In this document: one piece after another, positions 63,350 through 64,000 of the stretch
How the letters are laid out: each line of letters opens with the position of its first letter
Position numbering within the stretch: position 1 is the stretch's first letter
Assembly: GCF_001642805.2 (NCBI RefSeq)
Contig: NZ_CP016948.1
Coordinates: 3,844,001-3,908,000 of the forward strand
Length of the DNA: 64,000 nt
Source of the DNA: Serratia surfactantfaciens
Lineage (GTDB): Bacteria; Pseudomonadota; Gammaproteobacteria; Enterobacterales; Enterobacteriaceae
Reading direction: 5' to 3'
Notes under the pieces: model-generated
The model's input: only the letters and a program-made list of their open reading frames with translations
Database searches by the model: none
What the model was told of the DNA's origin: nothing
Translations under genes and position numbers: made by a program

Positions 63350-64000
63350 TCAACGTGGCAAAATCGCGCACTCTTTATCCAGCAACGATTCTACCGACGC
63401 GCGATTGCCAACGTCCCAGCCACGTTTCGAGGCCAGCAAGATAAACCCTTGCCGGCCGGCAAATGTGGTCGGGACGATGGCCACGCCATATTCCGCCAGC
63501 TGCGACGGCGACAAATGGAAATATTGCGCGACGTCCTTAATCGGGTAAATGCCCATCGCGGTCGGCTGCATCACGCGGCGGGCATAGTAGGTGTGGCGCA
63601 ACAGCTTATCCGGCAAAGGCCGCCATTGTTCCTGTATGTAGGGGCGCTCCGCCTGCAATTGACGCCGCACATCTTCGCGCAGGCAGGTCAGGTGAATATG
63701 CAATTGGTTCTGACTGCGGCCGTATGCGGAGTTGATCGCCATGCCCAACATATCATCCGGCACCGGCCCGCCATACTCGGCGGCCAACCGGTAACGCATC
63801 AGCCACGCATAGCCAAAATAATCCGTCCGTTCCCCAGCCAGCAGCTGCGGGCTTTCAATGCCGGAGAGCGGCGCCGTCGGCACCAGGATAAAGTGATAAG
63901 GGGAACGCGGGTTTTGCAGCACGCTAAAGCCCTGCGCTTTACCCTGCGGCATATAAATCTGCTCGCACGGGGCCGGATTGCGTTTTTGCTGATAGTTGGC
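63350..64000 (-). CDS. cdh: CDP-diacylglycerol pyrophosphatase Cdh, 5' end outside the window
   Basis: The frame stays open to the right edge: upstream of the ATG at 63952 it reads ANYQQKRNPAPCEQIY, which matches the interior of E. coli Cdh, so the true start lies beyond 64000. About 216 residues are visible. The HIT-like motif QLHIHLTC is the active site; the enzyme splits CDP-diacylglycerol to phosphatidate and CMP. The missing part should be the N-terminal membrane anchor. Confidence 0.92.
   Translation of the reverse strand, partial: ANYQQKRNPAPCEQIYMPQGKAQGFSVLQNPRSPYHFILVPTAPLSGIESPQLLAGERTDYFGYAWLMRYRLAAEYGGPVPDDMLGMAINSAYGRSQNQLHIHLTCLREDVRRQLQAERPYIQEQWRPLPDKLLRHTYYARRVMQPTAMGIYPIKDVAQYFHLSPSQLAEYGVAIVPTTFAGRQGFILLASKRGWDVGNRASVESLLDKECAILPR

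Overview
The window is GC-rich chromosomal DNA of an enterobacterium. Gene content, protein lengths and operon structure match the E. coli core genome closely (recognised from memory, no search run), while the gene order and accessory cassettes point to Yersiniaceae, most likely Serratia of the S. marcescens group. I saw no tRNA or rRNA genes, insertion sequences, prophage genes or CRISPR arrays.

Layout. (1) 1-9.7 kb: 5' end of rnpB (minus), rsmI, the divergent lpoA-yraN-diaA-dolP run, then mtgA/elbB, the small RNA ArcZ, arcB and yhcC. (2) 9.7-16.3 kb: a 692-base control region, then gltBD for glutamate synthase. (3) 16.4-24 kb: an exported protein of unknown function, sspAB, rplM-rpsI, zapE/zapG and the envelope proteases degQ and degS. 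(4) 24-37.2 kb: an envelope block: ibaG-murA, mlaFEDCB (phospholipid transport), yrbG, kdsD-kdsC-lptC-lptA-lptB (Kdo and LPS export), then rpoN-hpf-ptsN-rapZ-npr (sigma-54 and nitrogen PTS). (5) 37.3-46.1 kb: a minus-strand accessory operon of nine genes plus a PRD/PTS-type regulator. It encodes a free-standing PRD protein, a glycine-rich SFP protein, DUF4312, membrane proteins DUF4311 and DUF4310, an amidohydrolase, a DgaE-like ammonia-lyase, a DgaF-like KDPG aldolase and an exported lactonase-fold protein. This is the strongest candidate for an undescribed system: probably uptake and breakdown of an amino-sugar acid or related compound through a transporter family of unknown mechanism. (6) 46.5-51.2 kb: rnk, then a second cassette (FAD/NAD(P)-binding enzyme, formyltransferase, TauE/SafE permease) opposite a divergent AraC-type regulator. 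(7) 51.2-64 kb: cybC, pmbA, darP, a barnase/barstar pair, aaeXAB with aaeR, a zinc-ribbon/membrane-protein pair, a nucleoside hydrolase, an AT-rich stretch with a perfect FNR-type palindrome, a PglL/Wzy-type O-oligosaccharyltransferase, and the 5'-truncated cdh.

Working together. Most core genes serve the envelope: peptidoglycan (lpoA, mtgA, murA), LPS (kds, lpt), outer-membrane asymmetry (mla), envelope stress (degQ, degS, dolP) and division (zapE, zapG). Nitrogen and redox control run through gltBD, rpoN, ptsN, npr, arcB and ArcZ. The accessory operon ends about 50 bases upstream of its likely PRD regulator and lies beside ptsN/npr.

Starts were chosen by ribosome binding sites and by agreement with E. 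coli protein lengths recalled from memory. Family names for the accessory genes are also from memory and unverified by profile search.
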